Of a stretch of 64,000 nucleotides of DNA, positions 8,635-18,135 are shown piece after piece. Position 1 is the stretch's first letter. Every line of letters begins with the position of its first letter. Source of the stretch: Psychrobacter sp. UBA6766 (GTDB lineage Bacteria; Pseudomonadota; Gammaproteobacteria; Pseudomonadales; Moraxellaceae); NCBI RefSeq assembly GCF_002453355.1, contig NZ_DKGQ01000036.1, positions 5,532 through 69,531 on the forward strand, given 5' to 3'. The notes beneath the pieces were generated by a model. It saw only the letters and a list, made by a program, of their open reading frames with translations. It made no database searches and was not told the DNA's origin. The position numbers and the translations under genes were made by a program.

Positions 8635-10197
8635 ATGGTTGTTATGGAAAATATACTAAAAAAAATCCCCTTTTTACATCAACGCTGGTTCCAGTTTCTA
8701 CGTTTCTTGACGCGGCACTTTCTTGAAGACAATTGTCAGCAAAAAGCGGCGTCACTAACTTATACGACGCTATTGTCCATTGTACCTATCTTAACGGTAC
8801 TCTTGATGATTTTGTCTTCTGTTCCAGCACTTGCATCGGTCAGAGCGCAGATTTACGAGGTTATTTATAGTAACTTGCTGCCGCAATCGAGTTTGCAGGT
8901 CAGCAAATATATCAATAACTTCGCCGAGAAATCCTCAAATCTGACCATCATCGGTTCGATGGTACTGTTTTTTACCACCATCATGACATTGACGACCATT
9001 GAGCGCGCTTTTAATCAAATCTGGCGGGTAGAAAATCGTTCAGGTGGAATGAAGAGCATACTGCGCTATTGGACCATCGTGACGCTGGGACCGCTGATTT
9101 TGGGCACAGCATTTATCGTCTCGAGTACGGTACAAAGTTTAAGTTTCTTAAATCGACAAATTGCGGGCTATGGCATTGACTGGTCGTTTTGGATCCAAGT
9201 CGTCTCCATTGCGGTTACAGTGGCTGGTTTTATCGGTATGTATTGGTTTATTCCAAAAGCGCGTGTTCCTGCAAAAAATGCCGCGATTGCAGGTGTTTTT
9301 GTTGCCGTGATATTCGAGCTAATGAAGAACCTTTTTGGGACGGTAATGGCGAATTTCACCAGCTATGAAGCTATTTACGGAGCATTTGCGGCGCTGCCTA
9401 TTTTCTTACTTTGGATATATTTGTCGTGGAATTTGATTTTATTGGGCGTTGAAATTAGCTATACCTTGACTATCTTTGAGACGGAAGAGGTCTATCCGCG
9501 CCATCCACTCTTAAGTTTGCTCGATATGTTAAATCTCGTTTATACCCATCATCTAAAAGGTGAAGCGGTGAGCGAACAAGCCCTGCGCAATGTTTTGGGA
9601 CGCAAAGAGTTGCCAAAATGGTATACCTATCTTAACTATCTGCAAGACAGCAATCTCATCACCATGACGGAAGAAGAAGATTACGTACTGAAAAAAGATT
9701 TGAGCAAAATGACCTTGTGGGATTTTTACCGCACCTTACCTTACCCCTTACCTATTAAAGATGAGCTCGATGAGATGAGCTTGGAAGAGCAAAAACCTTG
9801 GCTGAGTTTATTAGTAGATCGCTTTGAAAATACAGAAGCTTTTGCTAAACAGCAATTGGCTTTACCATTGAACATGATTTTCGCCCATAGTGAACCCCGT
9901 AAAAAATCTGAGGAAAATGCAGCAGACTCGGCTAAAAAAAATCGATCTAAGCTTTTTAGAAAATCTAGCGAGGCAGCCCCTAACCATCTATGTAAAAAAG
10001 ATAAAAATCGGGTTAACGTCACGCCAGATTTTGATCCTATCGCTTATGATAAAGACAGCGACGTAGAGTGCGACGAGAATAATAATGAAATCCTCATTCC
10101 TAAAGATGTTAATGAAGATAAAGATTCCATATATCATAATAAAACAAGTAGCAGAGGCGATATCATTACTGAAGCGGATAAGCCTACGAGAGGTTAG
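8635..10197 (+). CDS. YihY/BrkB family inner membrane protein with long charged C-terminus
   Basis: The 520-residue protein has the YihY family domain (UPF0761) in residues 1-290, with about six membrane segments. Family motifs include CQQKAASLTYTTLLSIVPIL, WRVENRSGG and the late LLWIYLSWNLILLGVEISYT. Family function is unsettled; an old RNase BN assignment was withdrawn. After about residue 300 come a soluble region and, from about 415, a highly charged low-complexity tail rich in Lys, Asp, Glu and Asn. Two close ATGs (8635, 8644) are possible; no clear ribosome binding site decides. Confidence 0.88.
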   Translation: MVVMENILKKIPFLHQRWFQFLRFLTRHFLEDNCQQKAASLTYTTLLSIVPILTVLLMILSSVPALASVRAQIYEVIYSNLLPQSSLQVSKYINNFAEKSSNLTIIGSMVLFFTTIMTLTTIERAFNQIWRVENRSGGMKSILRYWTIVTLGPLILGTAFIVSSTVQSLSFLNRQIAGYGIDWSFWIQVVSIAVTVAGFIGMYWFIPKARVPAKNAAIAGVFVAVIFELMKNLFGTVMANFTSYEAIYGAFAALPIFLLWIYLSWNLILLGVEISYTLTIFETEEVYPRHPLLSLLDMLNLVYTHHLKGEAVSEQALRNVLGRKELPKWYTYLNYLQDSNLITMTEEEDYVLKKDLSKMTLWDFYRTLPYPLPIKDELDEMSLEEQKPWLSLLVDRFENTEAFAKQQLALPLNMIFAHSEPRKKSEENAADSAKKNRSKLFRKSSEAAPNHLCKKDKNRVNVTPDFDPIAYDKDSDVECDENNNEILIPKDVNEDKDSIYHNKTSSRGDIITEADKPTRG

Positions 10198-10251
10198 CTT
10201 AGTATCATTTTGCTAAGACAGCTCTTATTATATAGTTACTGCGAAGTCTAG

Positions 10252-10284
10252 AAATAAGCCTCTATCATAGGGGCTTATTTTTTT
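10252..10284 (+). terminator. Intrinsic terminator after yihY-type gene
   Basis: AAATAAGCC (10252-10260) pairs with GGCTTATTT (10272-10280), with an inner CTAT/ATAG pairing, followed by a T run. It lies about 55 bases after the upstream stop codon. Confidence 0.85.
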
Positions 10285-10416
10285 ACTAACTTTTTAATCG
10301 CTCCTATTTATATGGTAAGGTAATTCCTTTTAAGCCTCTTTATTTAGTGGTGCAATAGCATAGCTTTTATCGACAAAACTTGTTTAATTTTTAGGTCATT
10401 TTTGGAGCGCATTATA

Positions 10417-12054
10417 TTGGACAAACACCCTAAAAATGGCGGGCTTAAGTCGCTATTGCTCACAATCATGCATAGGTTAAAGCAATTTGCCCAGCTCTGG
10501 TCGCTACAGACGCTATTGGATTTACCCGATCGCCTAAAAAATCTGTGGCAGCAGCTCATTGGTTCTTATTGGTTTATTCCCAGCGCTTGTGTGTTAGCAG
10601 GTATTCTCCTCGCGCCTATATTGGTCACCATTGACGAGCATTTTGACCGTGAAACGGTTAGAGAGCTAAGTTTTGCTTTTACCGGCGATGATGAGGCTGC
10701 CCGCGCTATCATGACCACCATTGCTGGTGCCGTACTCGGTGTCGCTGGTACGACTTTTTCAATTACCATTGCCGTGTTATCAATGGCGTCTTCGCAATTT
10801 GGTCCGCGATTGCTGCGTAATTTTTTGACCGATACGCCCAATCAGTTTGTTTTAGGCGCCTTTATTGGCACCTTTAGTTATAGCTTGTTGGTGTTAAAAG
10901 CGATTCATAAATATGATGTTGCCTTTGGTGTGCCGCAATTGGCCGTGACCTTTGGCATTATCATGGCGATTATTTGCGCGTTATTATTGGTGTATTTTGT
11001 GCAGCATATGGTACATGCGATTCAGGCATCACATGTGATTGAAGGCGCCAGTAATGAGGCGATTAAGAACATTCACTACTGGTATAAAGACCGCTGCGAT
11101 CTCAAGCATCAACGTGACGTTGAGCACCAAGATATCGAACAATTTCACACTTGGTCTGTCACGCCCATTTATGCGCTAAGCTCGGGGTATTTACAGCAAA
11201 TTTACCTTAAGTCACTGGTAGCTCTGAGCCAAGATTATGCAGGCGTGGTGCAAATAAAGACCAATCTTGGTGATTTTGTCACTGATAAGAACGTGATTGG
11301 ATACTTTTATCAACGTCCAGCCGATCATTCAGACAATCGCCAACAAACCAACACGCCAAATCTCGCTATCGTACCGCGGACGCCTGATGGCATATTTTGG
11401 CAACGCTTTGCTGGTTGTATACGCATTGAACAACGCTTGAGCCACTCCGATGATATTGCTTACAGCTTGGGACAAATGACTGAAATCGCCGTTCGTGCCC
11501 TATCACCGGGTATTAATGATCCTAAAACAGCGGTGAATTGTGTTCAATCGCTGACTACTTGTTTAAGTATCATGATGCGTTATCAGCCGCCTAGCCCCTA
11601 TCATTTTTGTACAGCATCGCCAGATAAATCGACGCCAAATAAAGCAGATTCGGATGGCACTGGCACTGTCAAAAATGCGTCAAGCGCCGCCATATTGGCC
11701 GTCGTTACTCATGGCCCCAACATATCTGACTTTATTGATGCCTCGCTTGGTGAGATACGTCGCTATGCGACGGCAGATTTATTGGTATTAAAAGCGCTTT
11801 GTCAGGCAATGGTGGATCTCAATTATGCTAAAGTCAACGATGACCAACAGCAGACGCTATTGCACGAGTTAACCCTGATTGAACGCGCAGGACAAGACAA
11901 TCTAAACTATCAAGAATTGGTTGATGACTTAATTGCTATGTGCCAACAGACAAAGCAGTTGATTATTAATGAAAATGCTCAGCATCAATATTTTTCCTAC
12001 ATCCCTAAGTTTGATGCTCATACTCATCAAGCACGACAAAAGCAGTTAATATAA
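10417..12054 (+). CDS. DUF2254 family membrane protein
   Basis: An integral membrane protein of about 545 residues. Two hydrophobic segments flank a soluble stretch near the N-terminus (YWFIPSACVLAGILLAPIL), then come AGAVLGVAGTTFSITIAVLS and two further helices (about residues 140-205), followed by a large cytosolic domain. The motifs SMASSQFGPRLLRNF and the late ALSPGINDPKTAVNC are typical of DUF2254, whose function is unknown. The TTG at 10417 is chosen because GGAG sits 9 bases upstream. TTG 10402 and ATG 10468 are alternatives. Confidence 0.85.
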   Translation: MDKHPKNGGLKSLLLTIMHRLKQFAQLWSLQTLLDLPDRLKNLWQQLIGSYWFIPSACVLAGILLAPILVTIDEHFDRETVRELSFAFTGDDEAARAIMTTIAGAVLGVAGTTFSITIAVLSMASSQFGPRLLRNFLTDTPNQFVLGAFIGTFSYSLLVLKAIHKYDVAFGVPQLAVTFGIIMAIICALLLVYFVQHMVHAIQASHVIEGASNEAIKNIHYWYKDRCDLKHQRDVEHQDIEQFHTWSVTPIYALSSGYLQQIYLKSLVALSQDYAGVVQIKTNLGDFVTDKNVIGYFYQRPADHSDNRQQTNTPNLAIVPRTPDGIFWQRFAGCIRIEQRLSHSDDIAYSLGQMTEIAVRALSPGINDPKTAVNCVQSLTTCLSIMMRYQPPSPYHFCTASPDKSTPNKADSDGTGTVKNASSAAILAVVTHGPNISDFIDASLGEIRRYATADLLVLKALCQAMVDLNYAKVNDDQQQTLLHELTLIERAGQDNLNYQELVDDLIAMCQQTKQLIINENAQHQYFSYIPKFDAHTHQARQKQLI

Positions 12055-12100
12055 CGTCTAAAGCGAGCCCTACTGCCAAAAATAAGTTTGCCATTCATCA

Positions 12101-12276
12101 CTAGGGCGTGTCCTCATTTTAAAAATGGTGATAAAAATGAGATAAATTGCCGTCAAACAAGGAAAATAGCGCAGATAATATCGAGATATTAGTCAGCTAT
12201 TTGACGCCGTTTGGCAAGATTTAGCCATTTTTAACCCATTTAGATGACTATCGATTGAATTGAGGACACGCCCTAG
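12101..12276. mobile_element. MITE-like element, 176 bp, perfect 16-bp terminal inverted repeats
   Basis: The ends CTAGGGCGTGTCCTCA (12101-12116) and TGAGGACACGCCCTAG (12261-12276) are exact reverse complements. Imperfect sub-terminal pairing follows (TTAAAAATGG near the left, CCATTTTTAA near the right). There is no room for a transposase. The outermost CTAG at both ends may be a target-site duplication (CTAG or TA). It lies between two unrelated genes. The parent insertion sequence is not in the window, so the family is not assigned. Confidence 0.8.
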
Positions 12277-12370
12277 CAAGCAAATAAAAAACTCACTAAA
12301 ATACAATACTATTTAACCCCATAATTTTTAAGCATAGGGCAATTTTTTATCATTATTTGAGACCTTTTTC

Positions 12371-13645
12371 ATGGCCCCTACTAGTAGCCTGAGCATACTT
12401 GAAATCAGCGCGATATTTTTATCGATTACCGCTTTACTGACTTATGTAAATCATCGATTTATCGGCTTACCAACGACGATTGGTGTGATGGTCATCTCCA
12501 TTTTGTTATCTATGGCCGCGATATTTTTAGGCTTTTTAGGTTTTGATAAGTTGATTGATTATGAGGTAAGTTTATTAGAGCAGCTTGATTTTACCGAGGT
12601 CTTATTAGACGGCATGCTATCTATGTTGTTATTTGCTGGCGCGTTGCACGTCAATATTAGCGACTTAAAACGTTATAAACTGCCCATTGGTATTCTTGCT
12701 TGTCTTGGCACCCTCGTATCAGCGCTGCTGATCGCCGCGGCTCTCTACTTTATGCTACCACTGTTTGGTTTTGGGCTGCCATTTTTGTGGTGCTTATTGT
12801 TTGGTGCCTTGATATCGCCGACCGATCCGATTGCTGTGATGGGAATTTTGGCGTCAGCTGGCGCCCCAAAAAGCATTGAAACCGTTATCGCTGGTGAATC
12901 CTTATTTAATGATGGCATTGGGGTGGTTATTTTTGTGCTGCTGCTCGGTATTTTATCAAGTGGCGATATTCCAACCGTCAATTATGTTGCTCACACCTTA
13001 GCAGTAGAAGCTGGTGGCGGTATTGTCTTTGGTTTGGTGCTTGGGACAATTTTATATTACATGCTCAAAAGCATCGACAGCTACCAAGAAGAAGTGTTAT
13101 TAACGCTTGCTGGCGTGATAGGTGGTTATGCACTCGCCAGCCATTGGCATTTATCGGGTCCACTTGCCATGGTAATGATGGGATTAATGGTGGGAAATCG
13201 CGGGCGAGCGCTGGCTATGAGTGATAAAACGCGCCACTATATTGATCTATTTTGGGAATTAATCGATGAAATTCTTAACGCTATTTTGTTTGTATTAATC
13301 GGCCTTGAAGTAGTAATGATTGCTTATTCGAGTCATTTATTTATCGCCGCTGGCTTAACAATTCTTATCGCTTTACTGGCACGCTTTATTGTCGTCGGTA
13401 TGACCACCAAAACCTTTCATCATCAGCTTGATTTACCAAAAGGGGCTTGGAAGGTGCTGACTTGGGGTGGATTACGTGGCGGGATTTCGGTCGCCTTGGT
13501 GTTACAGCTACCAGCAGGCACCGAGCGCGATATTTTATTGGCACTTACTTATGCAGTGGTGATATTTTCTATATTAGTACAAGGTTTGAGCGTTGGTAAA
13601 GTGGCCAAAAGCATTCGTTCTAATGAAAAAACAGTAAAGGTATAA
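12371..13645 (+). CDS. Na+/H+ antiporter, CPA1 (NhaP-type)
   Basis: A sodium/proton antiporter of about 12 membrane helices and 424 residues. The family ion-binding region is clear: ALISPTDPIAVMGIL near residue 150 and GESLFNDGIGVVIFVLL near residue 177. The Asp residues of these motifs are the transport site in NhaP/NHE relatives. Further support comes from the late TWGGLRGGISVALVLQLP motif. It is monocistronic; a weak AAACCCA/TGGGTTT hairpin follows at about 13660-13708. Confidence 0.92.
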   Translation: MAPTSSLSILEISAIFLSITALLTYVNHRFIGLPTTIGVMVISILLSMAAIFLGFLGFDKLIDYEVSLLEQLDFTEVLLDGMLSMLLFAGALHVNISDLKRYKLPIGILACLGTLVSALLIAAALYFMLPLFGFGLPFLWCLLFGALISPTDPIAVMGILASAGAPKSIETVIAGESLFNDGIGVVIFVLLLGILSSGDIPTVNYVAHTLAVEAGGGIVFGLVLGTILYYMLKSIDSYQEEVLLTLAGVIGGYALASHWHLSGPLAMVMMGLMVGNRGRALAMSDKTRHYIDLFWELIDEILNAILFVLIGLEVVMIAYSSHLFIAAGLTILIALLARFIVVGMTTKTFHHQLDLPKGAWKVLTWGGLRGGISVALVLQLPAGTERDILLALTYAVVIFSILVQGLSVGKVAKSIRSNEKTVKV

Positions 13646-13726
13646 ATGACTTTAATAAGAAACCCAGCATAAAATTTATTTTCATGATCAGTTTTTTGAT
13701 GGGTTTTTAAAACTAAGGTTAGGTCA

Positions 13727-14284
13727 TTAAATTAAGCCTTTTCGTTTCATATTGCGATAAACCACAATGACAATAATAATATTTAATAACAAAATGGCAA
13801 GTTTAAACCAGTCAAACGGACTGGCAAATAAGTAATAAAGCTCAATCGGAATAAAAATTCCGTAGCCTAATACACCAAACCAATAAGCCCACGTTTGATC
13901 TTGCCATAAACCATAGGCTTCAAGGAAGCGCAGACTGGCATAAGCGAAAATTAGTAACAAAAATATTGGCCAATTTTGACTTGCCTGCTGGGCGATGCTT
14001 ACCGCACTAGCAACTTGCGGTGCCAATAGCTGTCCAAAGGTTTGCTGCCAAGACGCTGTCGCTGTCGTAAGCCAGCGCTCAAGGTCATTATGCCATGACC
14101 ATAATGCCACTGCCCCTAATAACGCACCGATTCCTTTTACGACTTCGTATATGGCCACCGCCTTAATCGATTCGCTAGAAGTACTAGAACGATTGGGTCT
14201 TGTAGGCTGTTGGCTGATTAGATCTGGGTCGTTATCCTTCGATGATGATGGCAAGCGGTCATCCCGTCGGGTCGAATTAGGCAA
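13727..14284 (-). CDS. DUF2127-like membrane protein, TTG start
   Basis: About 185 residues with a polar, Ser/Asp/Arg-rich N-terminus (about 35 residues) and then helices beginning SIKAVAIYEVVKGIGALLG, a pattern seen in DUF2127 proteins of unknown function. The last segment ends in a basic tail. The start is set at TTG 14284 because GGAG lies 7 bases upstream. The TTG lies just before and overlaps the end of pyrC', so coupling is likely. ATG 14344 is open but lies deep inside pyrC' without a ribosome site. Confidence 0.7.
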   Translation of the reverse strand: MPNSTRRDDRLPSSSKDNDPDLISQQPTRPNRSSTSSESIKAVAIYEVVKGIGALLGAVALWSWHNDLERWLTTATASWQQTFGQLLAPQVASAVSIAQQASQNWPIFLLLIFAYASLRFLEAYGLWQDQTWAYWFGVLGYGIFIPIELYYLFASPFDWFKLAILLLNIIIVIVVYRNMKRKGLI

Positions 14285-15488
14285 AGAAAGTCTCCACAAC
14301 ACGGCCTTGCAACTGCTGGTTAAAGAATGGGGTATTTTTACCATTCGATATCATAGATTCTATGGTTACTTGCCACTCTAGATTAGGATCGACCAGTACT
14401 GCACCGCCAATATTCTCATATTGCTCGCTAATACCAGCAATTTTTGCTGGATTGAGACAGATTTTATCAACCAGTTGCTCAAGCGTTAATATCTCATCAC
14501 GTACCAATTGACACGCCAACGCCATAAAAGTATCAAAGTTCGAGATACCGGGCGTGCTCTCGGCGAACGGTGCTTTTTTAGCCGTGCTGTTTAGCGGCTC
14601 ATGATGGCTGCAAATCGCGTCAATAGTGCCATCTTTTAGGCCGCTACGAATGGCTTGCTGATCCGTATTACTACGTAGCGGCGGTAGCACATAAGCTTGG
14701 GCATTAAAGCCTTTTAAATTATCATCGGTTAAATACAGCTGATGCATCGCCACATCACAAGTGACAGGCAGACCTTTATCTTTTGCCCAGCGCATCAACT
14801 CAATCGAAGACTTACAAGATAACTGGCTAAAATGCGCTGCGATACCCGTTTCTTCAACCATAAGCAATTGCGTTGATAAGGCGACCGTTTCTGCAATCCA
14901 AGGAATCCCCTGCAAACCATGATAGGAGGCAATATAGCCTTCATGCGCGACCCCATCGCCCGACAAGCTTGGCTCGTCAGGATAAAAGAATACTTTCATG
15001 CCAAAAGTGGCAGCGTACTCAAGTGTGCGCAGTAACACTAAGTCATTACGAAAAGGTCGACGCGCATTCGAGACCGCGATGCAGCCACCTTTTTTAAGAC
15101 CAGCAATATTCGATGGACGTTCGCCTTCTAAGCCCGCGGTCAAAGCACCCAAAACATGCAAATAAATGCCACCATCGCTCAGCGCGCGCTCACGTAAGCC
15201 TTTTAGCAGCGAGCCGTTTTCTAAAATGGGATTGGTATCGGGTGGAATGACTACATGTAAAAAACCATTGGCACGGGCAGCTCGCCCTTCTGATTGCAAG
15301 GTGCCATGTTGCTGTTGTCCCGGTTCACGTAGGCGTGCACACAAATCAACTAAAGGCGGCAGTAGCCACATCTCGCGTTCTGACTCAAGTGCAGCCAGCT
15401 TATCGGTGACTGCACTTGGTAGCGCGTCTTTGAATGATTGAGGAAGCTGATTAATTATCGGTGTTTCCGTATTTAGCATAGTAGACAT
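14277..15488 (-). CDS. pyrC': Dihydroorotase-like protein PyrC' (probably non-catalytic)
   Basis: A dihydroorotase homologue of 403 residues. The usual metal motif DxHxHxREPG is DLCARLREPG here (about residues 48-57), so both zinc-binding His residues are replaced. In Pseudomonas and relatives such inactive PyrC' (PyrX) subunits assemble with aspartate transcarbamoylase (PyrB) and are needed for its activity. The gene lies directly after pyrB with a gap of about 60 bases. A separate active dihydroorotase would be expected elsewhere in the genome. A second ATG lies three codons in. Confidence 0.9.
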   Translation of the reverse strand: MSTMLNTETPIINQLPQSFKDALPSAVTDKLAALESEREMWLLPPLVDLCARLREPGQQQHGTLQSEGRAARANGFLHVVIPPDTNPILENGSLLKGLRERALSDGGIYLHVLGALTAGLEGERPSNIAGLKKGGCIAVSNARRPFRNDLVLLRTLEYAATFGMKVFFYPDEPSLSGDGVAHEGYIASYHGLQGIPWIAETVALSTQLLMVEETGIAAHFSQLSCKSSIELMRWAKDKGLPVTCDVAMHQLYLTDDNLKGFNAQAYVLPPLRSNTDQQAIRSGLKDGTIDAICSHHEPLNSTAKKAPFAESTPGISNFDTFMALACQLVRDEILTLEQLVDKICLNPAKIAGISEQYENIGGAVLVDPNLEWQVTIESMISNGKNTPFFNQQLQGRVVETFFA

Positions 15489-15548
15489 GAGCGTTATTAC
15501 CGTATCAATAAAATGGAATAAATAAATATAGAACAGCGTGGCAAAGTA

Positions 15549-16622
15549 TTATTGACTCGCAGCTTGATGAGCGCGCTGACCTTCCATTGCCAGCGATAAT
15601 ACGGCCATACGAATCGCGATGCCGTTATTTACCTGCTTTAAAATGACAGATTGGTCGCCATCAGCAACGCTTGAGGCAATCTCAACCCCGCGGTTCATCG
15701 GTCCCGGATGCATAACCAGTGCGTCCGGTTTGGCCAGTGCTAGCCGTTCGGGCGTAATCCCATAATGCTTATAATACTCACTCGATGAGGCCAGCAGCGG
15801 CGAGCCAATCCGCTCGTTTTGTATTCTTAATCCCATAATGACATCACAGTCAGTCACACATTCATTCATATCTTCATAAACTTGCACGCCAAAACGTTCA
15901 ATGCCTTTAGGTAACAAGGTGCGCGGCGCACAGACGCGAATATCTTTGACACCTAGGGTTTGTAGCGCACTGATATCTGAGCGCGCGACCCGTGAATGCT
16001 TAATATCGCCGATGATAGCTACGGACAATTCTTCAAATGGACGCGGCGCTTCACGGTGAATGGTGAGCATATCGAGCATACCTTGGGTTGGATGAGCATG
16101 CCAGCCGTCACCGCCGTTAATAATGGCAATATCTGGCGTGACTTCTGTCGCCATAAAATGCGCCGCGCCTGACGCTGAATGCCTTACCACAAAGATATCC
16201 GCTGTCATGGCTTGTAGATTCCAAAGTGTATCGCGCAAGCTCTCGCCTTTTTTGGTACTAGAGCGCTCGATATCGATATTAAGCACATTGGCACCAAGAC
16301 GTTTTTCTGCGACTTCAAAGGTCGTGCGCGTACGAGTTGACGGTTCAAAAAACAAATTCATCACCGTATAACCGTCAAGCTCAGGGCGATTAATCAGTTG
16401 ACCATTATCATCAAAAAACGTTTCTGCTTTGGTAATAATCGCCTGCAATTGCGCCTTACTCAAACCCTCCACCCCTAAGAAATGGCGAATACTACCATCG
16501 TTATTCAGCTGCGGACGACTGAGCGAGGTGTTGAGTTTTTGATGGATGGTCTCAGGATTGAACTTGGTATAATCAGTTGGCGAAACTGTCTCGGTTGAGC
16601 GACTATCGATAGAATTTGACAT
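15549..16622 (-). CDS. pyrB: Aspartate carbamoyltransferase catalytic subunit
   Basis: PyrB makes carbamoyl aspartate, the first committed step of pyrimidine synthesis. The 357 residues include the carbamoyl-phosphate loop FFEPSTRTRTTFE near residue 92, the HPTQGMLDM motif, and HPGPMNRGVE near residue 305. The N-terminus is about 40 residues longer than the E. coli catalytic chain, as in ATCases that pair with PyrC'. It is first in the pyrB-pyrC' operon. Confidence 0.96.
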   Translation of the reverse strand: MSNSIDSRSTETVSPTDYTKFNPETIHQKLNTSLSRPQLNNDGSIRHFLGVEGLSKAQLQAIITKAETFFDDNGQLINRPELDGYTVMNLFFEPSTRTRTTFEVAEKRLGANVLNIDIERSSTKKGESLRDTLWNLQAMTADIFVVRHSASGAAHFMATEVTPDIAIINGGDGWHAHPTQGMLDMLTIHREAPRPFEELSVAIIGDIKHSRVARSDISALQTLGVKDIRVCAPRTLLPKGIERFGVQVYEDMNECVTDCDVIMGLRIQNERIGSPLLASSSEYYKHYGITPERLALAKPDALVMHPGPMNRGVEIASSVADGDQSVILKQVNNGIAIRMAVLSLAMEGQRAHQAASQ

Positions 16623-17051
16623 AATGGCACGTCTTTATTGTTAGGTTATATGATGTGATAATCATTATTTATGCGTTTTACGGTCGTTAAGCACAGAGAC
16701 AAGGACATTTTGGCGCTTATTTGCTACAATTTAGCGCAATGACAGACAGCCTTCAAAACAGTTTTGTCGTTCTACTGAGCAGTGCACTTAGATTTATAGC
16801 GCTCATAGCAGAACTTATTGCAAATACGCTTATTAAAACGATAAATAAATAATCATAGCGATAGTGTAGCTGATTTTGTGGTCAGGACAAAGTTGCCTTG
16901 CTGGGTATTTAAAAATTTGCCAAATTTAGGTGGATTAAATGCCATTCAATCGACTCTTAAACCTTCAGGCACTCTTTACCCTCACTCATCTTAGTTTTAA
17001 AAATTTTTATTTCAATAATATCCATCTCAATAGCCTTTATCAGGACGCCTT
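16623..17051. other. Divergent intergenic region pyrB / fbp
   Basis: About 430 bases without a recognised gene. Within it is a 37-codon open frame at 16739-16852 with a TACAAT box just upstream, listed separately. The rest is AT-rich and should hold the promoters for pyrB and fbp. No terminator or strong hairpin was seen. Confidence 0.4.
16739..16852 (+). CDS. Possible small hydrophobic peptide, leaderless (37 aa)
   Basis: The frame encodes a short peptide starting MTDSLQNSFVVLLSSALRF and ending KTINK. The middle is hydrophobic and could form an amphipathic or membrane helix, with a basic end. TACAAT at 16725-16730 would place the transcription start at about the ATG, giving a leaderless message. 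There is no ribosome binding site and no recognised homologue. It may be chance; a real gene would need conservation or expression. Confidence 0.2.
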   Translation: MTDSLQNSFVVLLSSALRFIALIAELIANTLIKTINK

Positions 17052-18035
17052 ATGACAACCTTAGCCAATTATCTAAACGCTCATGCGAGCAACCCAGCAA
17101 TTAATGACGTGGTTACCACTGTGACCGATGTCGGTAAAACTATCTCGCAGTTACTAAGAAAAGGAGCATTAGCAGATATTTTAGGAGAGGCAGGCAACCA
17201 AAACATCCAAGGTGAAGAGCAGAAAAAACTGGACGTCCTGGCTAACGATTTATTGTTAGAGGCTCTGGCAAAAAACACCCATTGTGCCGGCGTTGCCTCT
17301 GAAGAGCTGGACGATGCTACCCCTGCCAATGCTGATGGCAGTTTGTTGGTATTGTTCGATCCGCTTGACGGCTCATCAAATATCGATATTAATATGGCCG
17401 TCGGTACTATCTTCTCCATTTTACCGTACCAGCGCCAAGGTCAAATTAGTGAAAATAGCGATTTCTTGCAAGCAGGAAAGCACCAATTAGCAGCTGGTTA
17501 TTTATTATATGGCACCTCTACGGTACTCGCATTAACCATTGCTGATAATGTCGTGATGTTTAGCCTCGACCCTGATAATAATGATTATGTGCTCATAGAA
17601 GAAAATGTCCAGATTGATGCGGATACTAGTGAATACGCTATCAATGCTTCTAATTATCGCTATTGGCAAGCGCCCATGCAGCAATATATCGATGAGTTGA
17701 TTGCTGGCAAGACCGGCGTACGTGGTCGTGACTTTAACACGCGCTGGGTTGCTGCCATGGTCGGTGATGTGCATCGCATTTTATGTCGCGGTGGTTTATT
17801 CACTTATCCATTTGACACCAAAGATGCTAATAAAGCGGGAAAATTGCGCTTAATGTATGAAGCCAATCCGATGAGTTTATTGGTTGAGCGCGCGGGCGGC
17901 GCTGCTACTGATGCGGTGCAGCGTATTTTGGATATAGAACCAACCGATATCCATCAACGTGTTCCTGTGGTACTTGGTAGCAGAAATGAAGTTGATTACG
18001 TTAAAAACCTGCATTTAAAACACGCTGCTAAATAA
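17052..18035 (+). CDS. fbp: Fructose-1,6-bisphosphatase class 1
   Basis: Fbp removes the 1-phosphate of fructose-1,6-bisphosphate in gluconeogenesis. The 327-residue protein has the class 1 metal-site motif FDPLDGSSNIDINMAVGTIF near residue 105 and the substrate loop CRGGLFTYPFDTK near residue 243. It ends with the active-site region KLRLMYEANPMSLLVERAGG. It is the first of two same-strand genes and is separated by about 100 bases from the next. Confidence 0.97.
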   Translation: MTTLANYLNAHASNPAINDVVTTVTDVGKTISQLLRKGALADILGEAGNQNIQGEEQKKLDVLANDLLLEALAKNTHCAGVASEELDDATPANADGSLLVLFDPLDGSSNIDINMAVGTIFSILPYQRQGQISENSDFLQAGKHQLAAGYLLYGTSTVLALTIADNVVMFSLDPDNNDYVLIEENVQIDADTSEYAINASNYRYWQAPMQQYIDELIAGKTGVRGRDFNTRWVAAMVGDVHRILCRGGLFTYPFDTKDANKAGKLRLMYEANPMSLLVERAGGAATDAVQRILDIEPTDIHQRVPVVLGSRNEVDYVKNLHLKHAAK

Positions 18036-18135
18036 ATTAACCGCACCCCATTTGATAATAATCGGCGTATAACGGTATAAACAATCGACTTTACGCTGAT
18101 TATTCAAACTCTTTATATTTTTTAAGCGATCCATT

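Noticed and set aside
13727..14344. DUF2127 start at ATG 14344
   Set aside because: It lies 67 bases inside pyrC' with no ribosome site, while TTG 14284 has GGAG at 7 bases.
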